This document shows positions 56,324 through 64,000 of a stretch of 64,000 nt of DNA, piece after piece (within the stretch, counting starts at the first letter, position 1; each line of letters starts with the position of its first letter). The notes below the pieces were generated by a model, which was not told the DNA's origin, made no database searches, and saw only the letters and a list, made by a program, of their open reading frames with translations. Source of the stretch: Planococcus halocryophilus. GTDB lineage: Bacteria > Bacillota > Bacilli > Bacillales_A > Planococcaceae. Location of the stretch: NCBI RefSeq assembly GCF_022489025.1, contig NZ_JAKVTG010000007.1:1-64000 (forward strand), read 5' to 3'. Made by a program: the position numbers and the translations under genes.

Positions 56324-59300
56324 ACAACAACTGGAAAAAAGAATATTGATCATCGACGGAGCCATGGGAACAATGATTCAAAACGAAGATTTGTCTCCTG
56401 AAGATTTTGGCGGAGAAGAGTTTGATGGCTGCAATGAATACTTGAACATTGTTCGCCCAGATGTTATCAAAAATGTGCATATCGCTTATCTTGAAGCGGG
56501 CGCCGATATTCTTTGCACCAATACGTTTGGTGGCACGCCAATTGTCTTGGACGAATACGGAATCGGTGACCAAGCAGCTGACATTAATAGACGAGCAGTC
56601 GAAATTGCGAAAGAGGCGACTGCTGCTTTTTCTACACCTGAATGGCCACGTTTTGTGGCAGGTGCCATTGGACCGACAACGAAAACCTTGTCTGTAACAG
56701 GCGGTGCCACTTTTGATGAAATGCTGGAAAACTTTTATGTGCAAGCGAAAGCATTAGTTGAAGGCGGCGCCGATTTGATTTTATTGGAAACCAGTCAAGA
56801 TATGTTAAACGTTAAAGCCGCAACTATCGGTATTAAACAAGCGTTTGAAGAAACCGGCATCGAATTGCCGATTATGGTGTCCGGCACAATCGAACCGATG
56901 GGAACGACGCTTGCCGGTCAAAGCATTGAAGCTTTTTACATTTCTATTGAACATGTCAAGCCCTTATCAGTTGGATTAAACTGTGCAACAGGTCCGGAGT
57001 TTATGACCGATCATATTCGTTCATTGTCAGAGCTGTCGGATGGCTATGTTAGTTGTTACCCGAATGCTGGCTTACCCGATGAAGACGGTCATTACCATGA
57101 AACGCCAGAATCGCTTGCAAAAAAATTGCGTGGCTTTGCGGATAAAGGGTGGTTGAACGTCGTAGGTGGTTGTTGTGGGACAACTCCAGCACATATAGCG
57201 GCAGTTCGAGAAGCAATGGATGGCTTGCCACCGAGAAAGCCAGATCCTGTCGAACATGGCCACGTGGTATCCGGGATTGAACCTTTGCAATACGATGAAA
57301 CAATGCGTCCATTATTTATCGGAGAACGGACAAATGTTATCGGTTCTCGTAAATTCAAACGATTGATTATTGATGGTCAGTTTGAAGAAGCCGCTGAAAT
57401 CGCTCGTGCGCAAGTGAAAAATGGAGCACATGTCATTGATATTTGTTTGGCAAACCCTGACCGTGATGAAGTTGAAGATATGACTCATTTCATGAAAGAA
57501 GTTGTGAAGAAAGTAAAAGTGCCATTAGTAATTGATTCCACGGATGAAGAAGTCATTGAAGTAGCATTGAAATTTTCGCAAGGCAAAGCCATTATCAACT
57601 CCATTAACTTAGAAGATGGAGAAGAACGCTTTGAGGCCGTAATGCCGCTTGTGAAAAAATACGGAGCTGCTGTTGTGGTTGGAACGATTGATGAAGTGGG
57701 AATGGCCGTTACACGTGAACGGAAACTTGAAATTGCAGAACGCTCTTATGATTTACTAGTCAATAAATGGGGACTTGCACCAGAAGATATCATTTTTGAT
57801 CCACTCGTGTTCCCAGTCGGAACAGGAGATCAACAATATATCGGTTCTGCAGTTGAGACGATTGAAGGCATTCGTCTCATTAAAGAAAAGCTGCCGCGTA
57901 CGTTAACAATTCTAGGCGTCAGCAACGTATCATTCGGCTTGCCGCCGGTTGGTCGTGAAGTGTTGAACGCCGTGTATTTGTACCATTGCACACAGGCCGG
58001 TTTGGATTATGCCATCGTCAATACAGAAAAACTAGAGCGCTATGCATCGATTCCGAAACAAGAAATTGATATGGCCAATGAACTGCTATTTACCACTACA
58101 GATGCTACCTTAGCTGACTTTACGGCTTTTTATCGTGATAAGAAAAAAGAGAAAACCGAAGACGATATCCCAAAAACGGTACCAGATCGCTTAGCTTACT
58201 ATATTATAGAAGGAACAAAAGAAGGGTTAATTCCCGATTTGGAAAAAGCGTTGGATATGTACGATGAACCACTTGATGTCATCAATGGACCTTTGATGAA
58301 AGGAATGGCTGAAGTGGGTCGATTGTTTAACGACAATCAATTAATTGTTGCGGAAGTGCTGCAAAGTGCAGGTGTTATGAAAGCAGCAGTGTCATTTCTT
58401 GAGCAGTTTATGGAGAAAAAAGAAGACGATTCTGGTAAAGGGAAGATCGTATTGGCTACTGTTAAAGGCGATGTTCATGACATCGGCAAAAACTTAGTGG
58501 AAATCATTTTGAGCAATAATGGCTTTAAAGTCATTGACGTCGGGATTAAAGTGACACCGGCTACGTTGATCGAAGTGATTCGAAAAGAAAAGCCGGACAT
58601 GATTGGTTTGTCAGGTTTACTCGTCAAGTCGGCAAAACAAATGGTCATTACCGCGCAAGATTTTAAAGAAGCAGGCATAGATGTACCTATTTTGGTAGGG
58701 GGAGCGGCGTTATCGAGACGCTTTACCGAAACGAAAATTTCAGCAGAATACGACGGTCCGGTCATTTACGCGAAAGATGCGATGCAAGGACTCGACTTGG
58801 CGAACCGTTTGCAAAGTGGAGCAGGAAAAGCGGAGCTGTTGTTAGAATTAGATGTGCAGAAAGAAAAACGCCAAGCATCTGAAGCGGTCCGCGCAGCCAA
58901 ACCAGCTGTGGCTGTGGCTGAAAAACCGGTCAAAACAGTACGAGAAGATGTCACAGTTTACGTGCCAAATGATTTGCGTCGTCACGTATTGAAAGATTAT
59001 TCAGTGGCTCATTTATACCCGTACGTCAATATGCGCACATTGATTGGCCACCACCTTGGGTTAAAAGGCTATAGCGAAAAAACACTAGCAAATGGCGATC
59101 CGCGTGCTGTTCAGCTTCATGAACTGGCTACTGAGTTCCTAGGTTCAGGTGTATTAAAGCCATCGGGTCTGTATCAGTTTTTCCCGGCTCAAAGTGACGG
59201 AGACGATGTTATCGTTTACGACCCAACAGACGGCAAAACGGAAATTGAGCGATTTACATTCCCACGTCAATCAGCGCCACCATTTTTATGTTTGTCCGAT

Positions 59301-59741
59301 TACTTAAAATCTGTCGACAGCGGCGAAATGGATTACGTGGCCTTTATGCAAGTAACGGCTGGATTTGGTGTACGCGAGCAAGCGACACGCTTGAAAGAAC
59401 AAGGCAAATTTTTAGAAAGCCATGCACTGCAAGCAACAGCACTTGAATTAGCAGAAGGCTTTGCCGAACGCATTCACCAAGAAATCCGCGACCAATGGGG
59501 ATTCCCAGACGCAACCGATTTCTCCATGCGCGAACGCTTTGCTGCCAAATACCAAGGACAACGGTTCTCTTTTGGATATCCCGCGTGTCCGAACTTAGAA
59601 GACCAAGCCAAATTATTCAACTTAATCAAACCAGAAGATATCGGCGTTCATTTAACCGAAGAATATATGATGGACCCTGAAGCATCAGTGTCCGCGATTG
59701 TCTTTGCGCATCCGGATGCGAGATATTTTATTGTGGATTGA
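56304..59741 (+). CDS. metH: cobalamin-dependent methionine synthase
   Basis: MetH transfers the methyl group of 5-methyl-THF through cobalamin to homocysteine. The 1145-residue protein has all modules: homocysteine barrel (DGAMGTMIQNEDL, VGGCCGTTPAHIAAV), pterin-binding barrel (GERTNVIGSRKFKRLI), helical cap plus B12 domain with the cobalt ligand His in KGDVHDIGKNLVEI, and the SAM-activation domain (GLYQFFPAQSDGDD, ATEFLGSG, GFAERIHQEIRDQWG). It depends on B12, for which no synthesis genes are seen here. It is controlled by the upstream S-box. Confidence 0.96.
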   Translation: MSKHLIEQQLEKRILIIDGAMGTMIQNEDLSPEDFGGEEFDGCNEYLNIVRPDVIKNVHIAYLEAGADILCTNTFGGTPIVLDEYGIGDQAADINRRAVEIAKEATAAFSTPEWPRFVAGAIGPTTKTLSVTGGATFDEMLENFYVQAKALVEGGADLILLETSQDMLNVKAATIGIKQAFEETGIELPIMVSGTIEPMGTTLAGQSIEAFYISIEHVKPLSVGLNCATGPEFMTDHIRSLSELSDGYVSCYPNAGLPDEDGHYHETPESLAKKLRGFADKGWLNVVGGCCGTTPAHIAAVREAMDGLPPRKPDPVEHGHVVSGIEPLQYDETMRPLFIGERTNVIGSRKFKRLIIDGQFEEAAEIARAQVKNGAHVIDICLANPDRDEVEDMTHFMKEVVKKVKVPLVIDSTDEEVIEVALKFSQGKAIINSINLEDGEERFEAVMPLVKKYGAAVVVGTIDEVGMAVTRERKLEIAERSYDLLVNKWGLAPEDIIFDPLVFPVGTGDQQYIGSAVETIEGIRLIKEKLPRTLTILGVSNVSFGLPPVGREVLNAVYLYHCTQAGLDYAIVNTEKLERYASIPKQEIDMANELLFTTTDATLADFTAFYRDKKKEKTEDDIPKTVPDRLAYYIIEGTKEGLIPDLEKALDMYDEPLDVINGPLMKGMAEVGRLFNDNQLIVAEVLQSAGVMKAAVSFLEQFMEKKEDDSGKGKIVLATVKGDVHDIGKNLVEIILSNNGFKVIDVGIKVTPATLIEVIRKEKPDMIGLSGLLVKSAKQMVITAQDFKEAGIDVPILVGGAALSRRFTETKISAEYDGPVIYAKDAMQGLDLANRLQSGAGKAELLLELDVQKEKRQASEAVRAAKPAVAVAEKPVKTVREDVTVYVPNDLRRHVLKDYSVAHLYPYVNMRTLIGHHLGLKGYSEKTLANGDPRAVQLHELATEFLGSGVLKPSGLYQFFPAQSDGDDVIVYDPTDGKTEIERFTFPRQSAPPFLCLSDYLKSVDSGEMDYVAFMQVTAGFGVREQATRLKEQGKFLESHALQATALELAEGFAERIHQEIRDQWGFPDATDFSMRERFAAKYQGQRFSFGYPACPNLEDQAKLFNLIKPEDIGVHLTEEYMMDPEASVSAIVFAHPDARYFIVD

Positions 59742-59746
59742 TGGAA

Positions 59747-60109
59747 GAAAAGCGGAAGCGCCCGTGTAGCTCTGCCGGGCATAAGACAGACCAGCGAAGT
59801 GGCGCACTTTGCCACACAGCTGGGTTGGCTTATGACCCAAAGAGCTGGGCGCTGGAGCCTGGACAAAGAAAAGCGGAAGCAGCCGTGTAGATTCGATGGG
59901 CATAAGACGCACTGGCGAAGCGGCGTTCTTTGCCGCACAGCCAGAGTGGCTTATGACCCAAAGAGCTGGGCGCTGGAGTCTAGACAAAGAAAAGCAGAAG
60001 CGTCCGTGTAGCTCTGCCGGGCATAAGACAGACCAGCGAAGTGGCGCACTTTGCCACACAGCTGGGTTGGCTTATGACCCAAAGAGCTGGGCGCTGGAGC
60101 CTGGACAAA
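59747..60109 (+). repeat. three tandem 121-bp repeats with conserved hairpins
   Basis: Units start at 59747, 59868 and 59989, exactly 121 bp each, all beginning GAAAAGC(G/A)GAAGC and ending GACAAA. Units 1 and 3 differ at two bases only, while unit 2 is diverged. Each can fold: inner stems CCAGC-GAA-GTGGC..GCCAC-ACA-GCTGG in unit 1 become CTGGC-GAA-GCGGC..GCCGC-ACA-GCCAG in unit 2, so three base pairs change on both sides. CATAAG/CTTATG closes the next stem. Short open frames through the repeats are not genes. It resembles a repeat family scattered in Bacillales intergenic DNA. Confidence 0.9.
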
Positions 60110-60160
60110 GAAAAGCGGAAGCGGCAGAGGCTGTGCCCGCGGAAAGCGTCCGCCTGTAGC
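60110..60160 (+). repeat. partial fourth unit with CGGAAAGCGTCCGCC hairpin end
   Basis: It begins like the 121-bp units (GAAAAGCGGAAGCG) and then turns into CCCGCGGAAAGCGTCCGCCTG, whose GCGGA/TCCGC arms form a small hairpin. This end is a short repeat I know from intergenic regions of Planococcaceae. Confidence 0.65.
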
Positions 60161-60184
60161 GAATTATTCACCTCGAAAACAACG

Positions 60185-60225
60185 AAAATCCCGAACACCA
60201 TTTAATAGATGGTGTTCGGGATTTT
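60185..60225. terminator. bidirectional terminator before msrAB (minus strand)
   Basis: AAAATCCCGAACACCA and TGGTGTTCGGGATTTT form a 16-bp perfect stem. It lies 28 bp past the msrAB stop. Confidence 0.85.
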
Positions 60226-60252
60226 GTGTTTTCATTTATTAATGACAGGCAA

Positions 60253-61392
60253 TTAATTTACTTTATCCAACAGGAAGCCATAGCCTTGTGCTTCCATTTC
60301 TGCTTGAGGCACAAACAGCAACGCCGCACCGTTCATGCAAAAACGCAAGCCACCTTTGTCTGCGGGTCCGTCGTTAAAGACATGCCCTATGTGATTATCT
60401 CCGGCACGACTTCTAATTTCGGTTCGTTTCATGAAGAACAAGCCGTCATCGTGTTCAGTCACTACGTCGGGATCAATCGGCTTTGTGAAACTCGGCCATC
60501 CGGTTGTAGAATCGTATTTGTCGGCAGAAGAGAAAAGCGGTTCTCCTGTTGTGATGTCGACGTAAATTCCTGGTTCATAAAAACCATCATATTCACTTGA
60601 AAATGCTCGTTCTGTATCATCTTCTTGAGTGACGGCATATTGAATATCGGTTAATGTTGCTTTTAGTTCGTCGTCACTTGGTTTCGGATAAAGCGCTGGG
60701 TCGATTAACGACTGCGCGTCTTCACCTATTTTTTGATCTTCCAACGTATCAAATTCGACGTGGCAGTAGCCATCAGGATTTTTTTCGAGATAATCTTGGT
60801 GGTATTCTTCAGCTAAATAATAATTATCTAGCAATTCAACTTCGGTAACGATGGGGTCATCATAGCGATCTTCTTGGGCCGTCACCACTTTATCGATCAC
60901 AGCAAGATCATCTTCATTTTCATAATAAATGCCTGTTCGGTACTGTTCACCTCGGTCATTGCCTTGTTGATTTAACAGCGTTGGGTCAATGATGAGGAAG
61001 TAATGATCAAGCAATCCTTCTAAATCCACGCGTTCAGGATCGTAACGGACATGGACCGTTTCAGCGTGTCCGGTGTTTTCACGAATAACTTCTTCGTAAG
61101 TAGGATTTTCGGTATTGCCATTCGCGTAACCCGATGTCACATCGTAAACGCCGTAAACTCGTGCCATATAAGCTTCGACGCCCCAGAAACAGCCGCCAGC
61201 TAAGTAGATATCTTGTAGTTTATCTGTATCGAACTCGAGGTCTGTGTTTGGATTGTCTGGAAATTTGGACGTGCTTGTCTTTGTTGCTTGCCCCGAATCA
61301 GCGCTGCTCGACTCCGAGACACTTGAGCTTTCACAACCTGAAAGCAGCAATAGCAATAAAATTACAAAGCCTGCAAATGTCAGTGTTTTCAT
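60253..61392 (-). CDS. msrAB: lipoprotein methionine sulfoxide reductase MsrA-MsrB fusion
   Basis: The protein has 379 residues. A lipoprotein signal ends in [10 protein letters not shown] (Cys20), then a Ser-rich linker, so the enzyme is anchored outside the membrane. MsrA (about 60-215) has the active-site [25 protein letters not shown] and [13 protein letters not shown]. MsrB (about 240-375) has [10 protein letters not shown] and the catalytic Cys in [11 protein letters not shown]; the zinc CxxC pairs of some MsrBs are missing. Together they reduce both S- and R-methionine sulfoxide in exported proteins. The electron donor is not encoded nearby. Confidence 0.94.
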   Translation of the reverse strand: MKTLTFAGFVILLLLLLSGCESSSVSESSSADSGQATKTSTSKFPDNPNTDLEFDTDKLQDIYLAGGCFWGVEAYMARVYGVYDVTSGYANGNTENPTYEEVIRENTGHAETVHVRYDPERVDLEGLLDHYFLIIDPTLLNQQGNDRGEQYRTGIYYENEDDLAVIDKVVTAQEDRYDDPIVTEVELLDNYYLAEEYHQDYLEKNPDGYCHVEFDTLEDQKIGEDAQSLIDPALYPKPSDDELKATLTDIQYAVTQEDDTERAFSSEYDGFYEPGIYVDITTGEPLFSSADKYDSTTGWPSFTKPIDPDVVTEHDDGLFFMKRTEIRSRAGDNHIGHVFNDGPADKGGLRFCMNGAALLFVPQAEMEAQGYGFLLDKVN

Positions 61393-61614
61393 ATCAAAGC
61401 TCCTGCCTTTCTTGGTGGAGTGATTTCGTAACGGTTCTTAATCTTAAGTTTAAGCTACTAGCCAATAAAAGCGGTACTGAGGCGATTCGAAAAAAACTGA
61501 TAATTTAAAGTGTTTGTCACAAAATGGATTTATTCAGTATCGGCAAGACTGTAGAGTAGAAGGGGATTTGATTGGCGTGCTAAGATTTAGTCATTGTGGA
61601 AAGGAGGCGGGCAA

Positions 61615-62622
61615 ATGGTTGTGTTGAACGTCTTGGATTATTCACCAATTGATGAAGGACAGACTGCGTCGGTGGCGCTTGAACAAACTACTGAGCTTGC
61701 GCAGCTAGCAGAAACGCTTGGCTTTAAGCGATTTTGGGTAGCTGAGCATCATAAAGTCGAATCGGTCGCAGGCAGTACGCCGGAAATGTTGATGATGCAT
61801 TTAGCAACTTCTACTAGAACCATTCGCATCGGATCGGGTGGTGTCATGTTGCCTCATTACAGTGCGTATAAAGTAGCAGAGAATTTCCGTATGCTTGAAG
61901 CGTTGCACCCGGGCCGCATTGATCTTGGCATTGGTCGTTCACGAAGTTATCGCAACGTTAACGAAGCGTTAAATGAAAGCAAAACAAAACGGTTGCCGTA
62001 CGATCAACAAGTAACGGACCTTCAAAAATATTTCTCCGATGATACGAAGAGTGAGCATCGCTTTCAATCGTTAGTGGCGATGCCGATTATAAATACAGCA
62101 CCCGAAATGTGGCTGCTCGGTACCGGACTTGGCAGTGCGAAATTGGCAGCTGAAAAAGGCATGAGTTATGCGTATGCACATTTTGCGAAGCCTTTAGGAC
62201 AATCAGTCGATGTCGTGAAAGCGTATCGTGCGGAATTTCAGCCATCGGTATTTTTACAAGAACCAACAGTGATTCTAGCTGTTTTTGCAGTGGTTGCTGA
62301 AACGGAGGAAAAAGCTGAGGAGTTAGCAACTGCGTTTGATTTGTGGTTGTTGTTTATTGAATCGGATTCACCACCACCTTATTATCCCTCGGCGGAAACA
62401 GCTCGGAAGCGAGGCTTTAGTGCAAGTGAACAAGAAAAAGTGGATCGCAATCGTCAGCGCATGTTAATCGGAACTGCGGAGCAAGTAAAAGAGCAAATTG
62501 AAGATCTTGCTGAACGATTTGGAGCAGATGAAGTCACCGTAATTCCGAATATTTCGGGTGCCGCTAACCGCATGAACACACTGCGTTTATTGGCATTAGT
62601 ATTTGATTTATCTGGAAAATGA
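61615..62622 (+). CDS. LLM-class flavin-dependent oxidoreductase
   Basis: The protein has 335 residues from ATG 61615, which follows AAGGAGG; the frame open from 61594 includes that site. The short luciferase-like fold is marked by VLDYSPIDEG, FKRFWVAEHH, RIGSGGVMLPHYSAYKVAEN and HPGRIDLGIGRS. It belongs to the MsnO8/YwcH-type group of flavin-dependent oxidoreductases whose substrates are mostly unknown. It is different from the long NtaA-type enzyme at 20391. A small gene follows. Confidence 0.9.
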   Translation: MVVLNVLDYSPIDEGQTASVALEQTTELAQLAETLGFKRFWVAEHHKVESVAGSTPEMLMMHLATSTRTIRIGSGGVMLPHYSAYKVAENFRMLEALHPGRIDLGIGRSRSYRNVNEALNESKTKRLPYDQQVTDLQKYFSDDTKSEHRFQSLVAMPIINTAPEMWLLGTGLGSAKLAAEKGMSYAYAHFAKPLGQSVDVVKAYRAEFQPSVFLQEPTVILAVFAVVAETEEKAEELATAFDLWLLFIESDSPPPYYPSAETARKRGFSASEQEKVDRNRQRMLIGTAEQVKEQIEDLAERFGADEVTVIPNISGAANRMNTLRLLALVFDLSGK

Positions 62623-62678
62623 AACCATTTGTGTCTTGCTGCGTATTATGTAAAAAAGCAGAAGGGTAGGCGTGGTAA

Positions 62679-62804
62679 ATGGAAATCAAAACGAAGAGGA
62701 AAAATCGCGGGTGGATTTTTGATGTGATTGAATTTATATTAGAAGGCTTGGAGCTTTTATTTGTCTTGCCGCGCATGGTCTTTCGTTTTCTCAAAGATTT
62801 ATAA
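62679..62804 (+). CDS. 41-residue small protein
   Basis: A short frame (MEIKTKRKNRGWIFDVIEFI, then LEGLELLFVLPRMVFRFLKDL) has a basic start and a mostly hydrophobic/amphipathic remainder, as in small membrane-associated proteins. AGGGTAGGCGTGG lies before the ATG. Codon use is like the neighbours. It is too short for certainty, but basic head, hydrophobic middle and basic tail make it a good candidate. Confidence 0.55.
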   Translation: MEIKTKRKNRGWIFDVIEFILEGLELLFVLPRMVFRFLKDL

Positions 62805-62821
62805 GGGGTGTTGACGCTGGT

Positions 62822-62913
62822 GGACAGTATTTCTCGATTTTGGACAGTATTCGGCTCGATTTCGACAGTATTCTATCCAATTCGGACAGTATTTCATATA
62901 ATCTCGACAGTAT
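62822..62913 (+). repeat. five phased GACAGTAT repeats
   Basis: GACAGTAT begins at 62823, 62843, 62864, 62885 and 62906, that is every 20-21 bp, mostly within TCGGACAGTATTC-like units. The spacing is two helical turns, so the sites face the same side of DNA. They lie between the small gene and the minus-strand reductase terminator. Confidence 0.8.
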
Positions 62914-62926
62914 ATCCATTAAATGG

Positions 62927-62956
62927 AAAAAAGCCGCCTAATTTAGGCGGCTTTTC
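62927..62956 (-). terminator. terminator of the MDR reductase gene
   Basis: AAAAAGCCGCCTAA and TTAGGCGGCTTTT make a perfect stem. On the minus strand it is followed by Ts, 7 bp past the stop codon. Confidence 0.88.
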
Positions 62957-62962
62957 TTCGTT

Positions 62963-63991
62963 TTATAGCTTGGCAAACTCAGGGTCTGCGACTTTTACTA
63001 ATTGTTTACCGAGATTTGTACCTTTGAACAAGCCAAGGAACGCTTCCGGCGTATTTTCAAAGCCTTCGACAATCGTTTCGTCGTATTTCAATTTGCCTTC
63101 TTGTAGCCATTGCGTAAGTGCCGCAACGCCTGTTGGCAATTCTTTTGCGTAGTCGCCAAGCGTAAAGCCTTTCATCATTGTGCTGGTCCGAATAAATTGC
63201 CCTTGCATGCGTGGACCAAGGTCTCCCTCTTCATTGTTATAAGAAGAGATAGCACCGCATAATGAAATGCGTGCATGTTTGTTTAACTGGCTAATCACTG
63301 CGTCGGAAATATCGCCACCGACATTATCAAAGTACACGTCAACGCCGTCAGGAAGCGCGTTGATTAAGTCTTCTTTGAAGCTGTCTTTTTTATAATTCAC
63401 CGCAGCGTCAAAACCGAGTTCATTGATCAAGTAATCGATTTTATCATCAGAACCGGCGATGCCAACAACGCGAGTCTCTTTGATTTTAGCGATTTGGCCT
63501 ACAATCGAACCGACTGCACCGGCTGCGCCTGAAACGACAATTGTTTCTCCTGCTTGCGGGTTCGCGATATCAAGTAATCCGAAATAAGCAGTAAGTCCAG
63601 TCAATCCAAGAACACTCAAGTGTGCCGTAATAGATGCGGCAGTTGGGTCAATTTTTTGTAGCTTGCTGGCATTGGCTACATTGTACTCAGCCCAGCTCAG
63701 ATTGCTGCTGACAATATCACCTTTTTCGAATAAATCCGAGCGCGATTCGACGACTTCAGCTAAAAGACCGCCAGTTAATGCTTGGTTTAATTCGAATGGT
63801 GGAATATAAGATTTTACATCTCTCATACGTCCACGCATATATGGATCTACTGATAGGTAAAGCGTTTTTAACAAAACTTCATTTTCAGCGGGTGTCGGAA
63901 TTTCTTTTTCGACAAAATTAAAATCATCATTAGTTGGCATGCCTTCTGGGCGGTTCGCCAACTGAATTTCTTTATGTAATTGAGCTGTCAT
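62963..63991 (-). CDS. MDR-family NADP-dependent oxidoreductase (zinc-free)
   Basis: The protein has 342 residues in the medium-chain reductase family, near leukotriene-B4 12-hydroxydehydrogenase, CurA and B. subtilis YfmJ. Seen: LSVDPYMRGRMRDVKSYIPP at the substrate site, LTGLTAYFGLLDIANPQAGE, the NADP Rossmann motif VVSGAAGAVGSIVGQIAKIK and the VDVYFDNVGGDISDAV strand. No structural-zinc Cys cluster is present. It likely reduces double bonds of alpha,beta-unsaturated carbonyls. The start codon is at 63991, so its promoter lies outside the window. Confidence 0.92.
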   Translation of the reverse strand: MTAQLHKEIQLANRPEGMPTNDDFNFVEKEIPTPAENEVLLKTLYLSVDPYMRGRMRDVKSYIPPFELNQALTGGLLAEVVESRSDLFEKGDIVSSNLSWAEYNVANASKLQKIDPTAASITAHLSVLGLTGLTAYFGLLDIANPQAGETIVVSGAAGAVGSIVGQIAKIKETRVVGIAGSDDKIDYLINELGFDAAVNYKKDSFKEDLINALPDGVDVYFDNVGGDISDAVISQLNKHARISLCGAISSYNNEEGDLGPRMQGQFIRTSTMMKGFTLGDYAKELPTGVAALTQWLQEGKLKYDETIVEGFENTPEAFLGLFKGTNLGKQLVKVADPEFAKL

Positions 63992-64000
63992 GAAAAATTC

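Noticed and set aside
59747-60109. CRISPR array
   Set aside because: The 121-bp units are contiguous with no unique spacers, and no cas genes are present.
59648-60201. Overlapping short open frames across the 121-bp repeats on both strands
   Set aside because: They arise because 121-bp GC-rich repeats avoid stops. The products are repeats of each other, and there is no ribosome site.

Overview
The window looks like a chromosome segment of a Bacillales bacterium, most likely a Planococcaceae member (Planococcus-like). The order 5S rRNA/tRNA-Asp, tsaE-tsaB-rimI-tsaD, ydiF, rex, tatA-tatC, CPBP protease, groES-groEL matches the Bacillus subtilis ydi-groESL neighbourhood. Other signs are strong AGGAGG ribosome sites, TTG and GTG starts, a CIRCE operator, S-box (SAM-I) riboswitches, a CcpA cre site and the CGGAAAGCGTCCGCC repeat tail I associate with Planococcaceae. 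The genus is an inference.

Layout. (1) 1-10007: conserved backbone with the tRNA t6A genes, an ABC-F ATPase, the redox repressor Rex, Tat secretion and the chaperonins. A cluster of DnaA boxes lies between tsaD and ydiF. (2) 9867-20278: an AT-rich mobile element of 10,272 bp inserted in the 3' end of groEL. Its ends are 140-bp direct repeats of the last groEL codons (139 of 140 identical), so groEL stays intact. It carries a tyrosine integrase, an HNH protein, a plasmid-type Rep-like protein behind iteron-like repeats, a ribbon-helix-helix regulator pair with its own operator, a repeat-protein transcription unit, a small serine recombinase, and a cytosine-C5 methyltransferase between two nuclease genes. 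It reads as a plasmid-like integrative element whose main cargo is restriction-modification. (3) 20391-32056: housekeeping and accessory genes: two-component-flavin-type monooxygenase, DUF6526-like membrane protein, MFS exporter, BCCT transporter, DegV, thioredoxin-like protein, GGDEF protein, Dus, MarR, CarD and a YehS-like protein. (4) 32162-41329: a sugar ABC transporter (ChvE-GguA-GguB type) behind a perfect cre site, followed by a tightly overlapping sensory operon: membrane-anchored sugar-binding protein, YesM-type kinase, YesN/AraC-type regulator and a second XylF-like lipoprotein. (5) 41369-52976: assimilatory sulfate reduction and siroheme synthesis (sirC divergent; riboswitch, sat, permease, cysC, cysH, sumT, sirB, hemD-like, cysJ, cysI). 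(6) 54228-59741: a second SAM riboswitch before a YitJ-type homocysteine methyltransferase/MTHFR and metH. (7) 59747-63991: three exact-length 121-bp tandem repeats with covarying stems, a lipoprotein MsrA-MsrB fusion, an LLM flavin oxidoreductase, a 41-residue protein, a phased GACAGTAT repeat array and an MDR-type reductase.

How it fits together. Sulfate is reduced to sulfide with siroheme made by genes in the same cluster, methyl groups pass through YitJ/MetH to methionine, both blocks are switched off by SAM, and an extracytoplasmic MsrAB repairs oxidised methionine. The sugar block senses, regulates and imports sugars under catabolite control. All functions are read from sequence motifs and gene order; no database search was possible.
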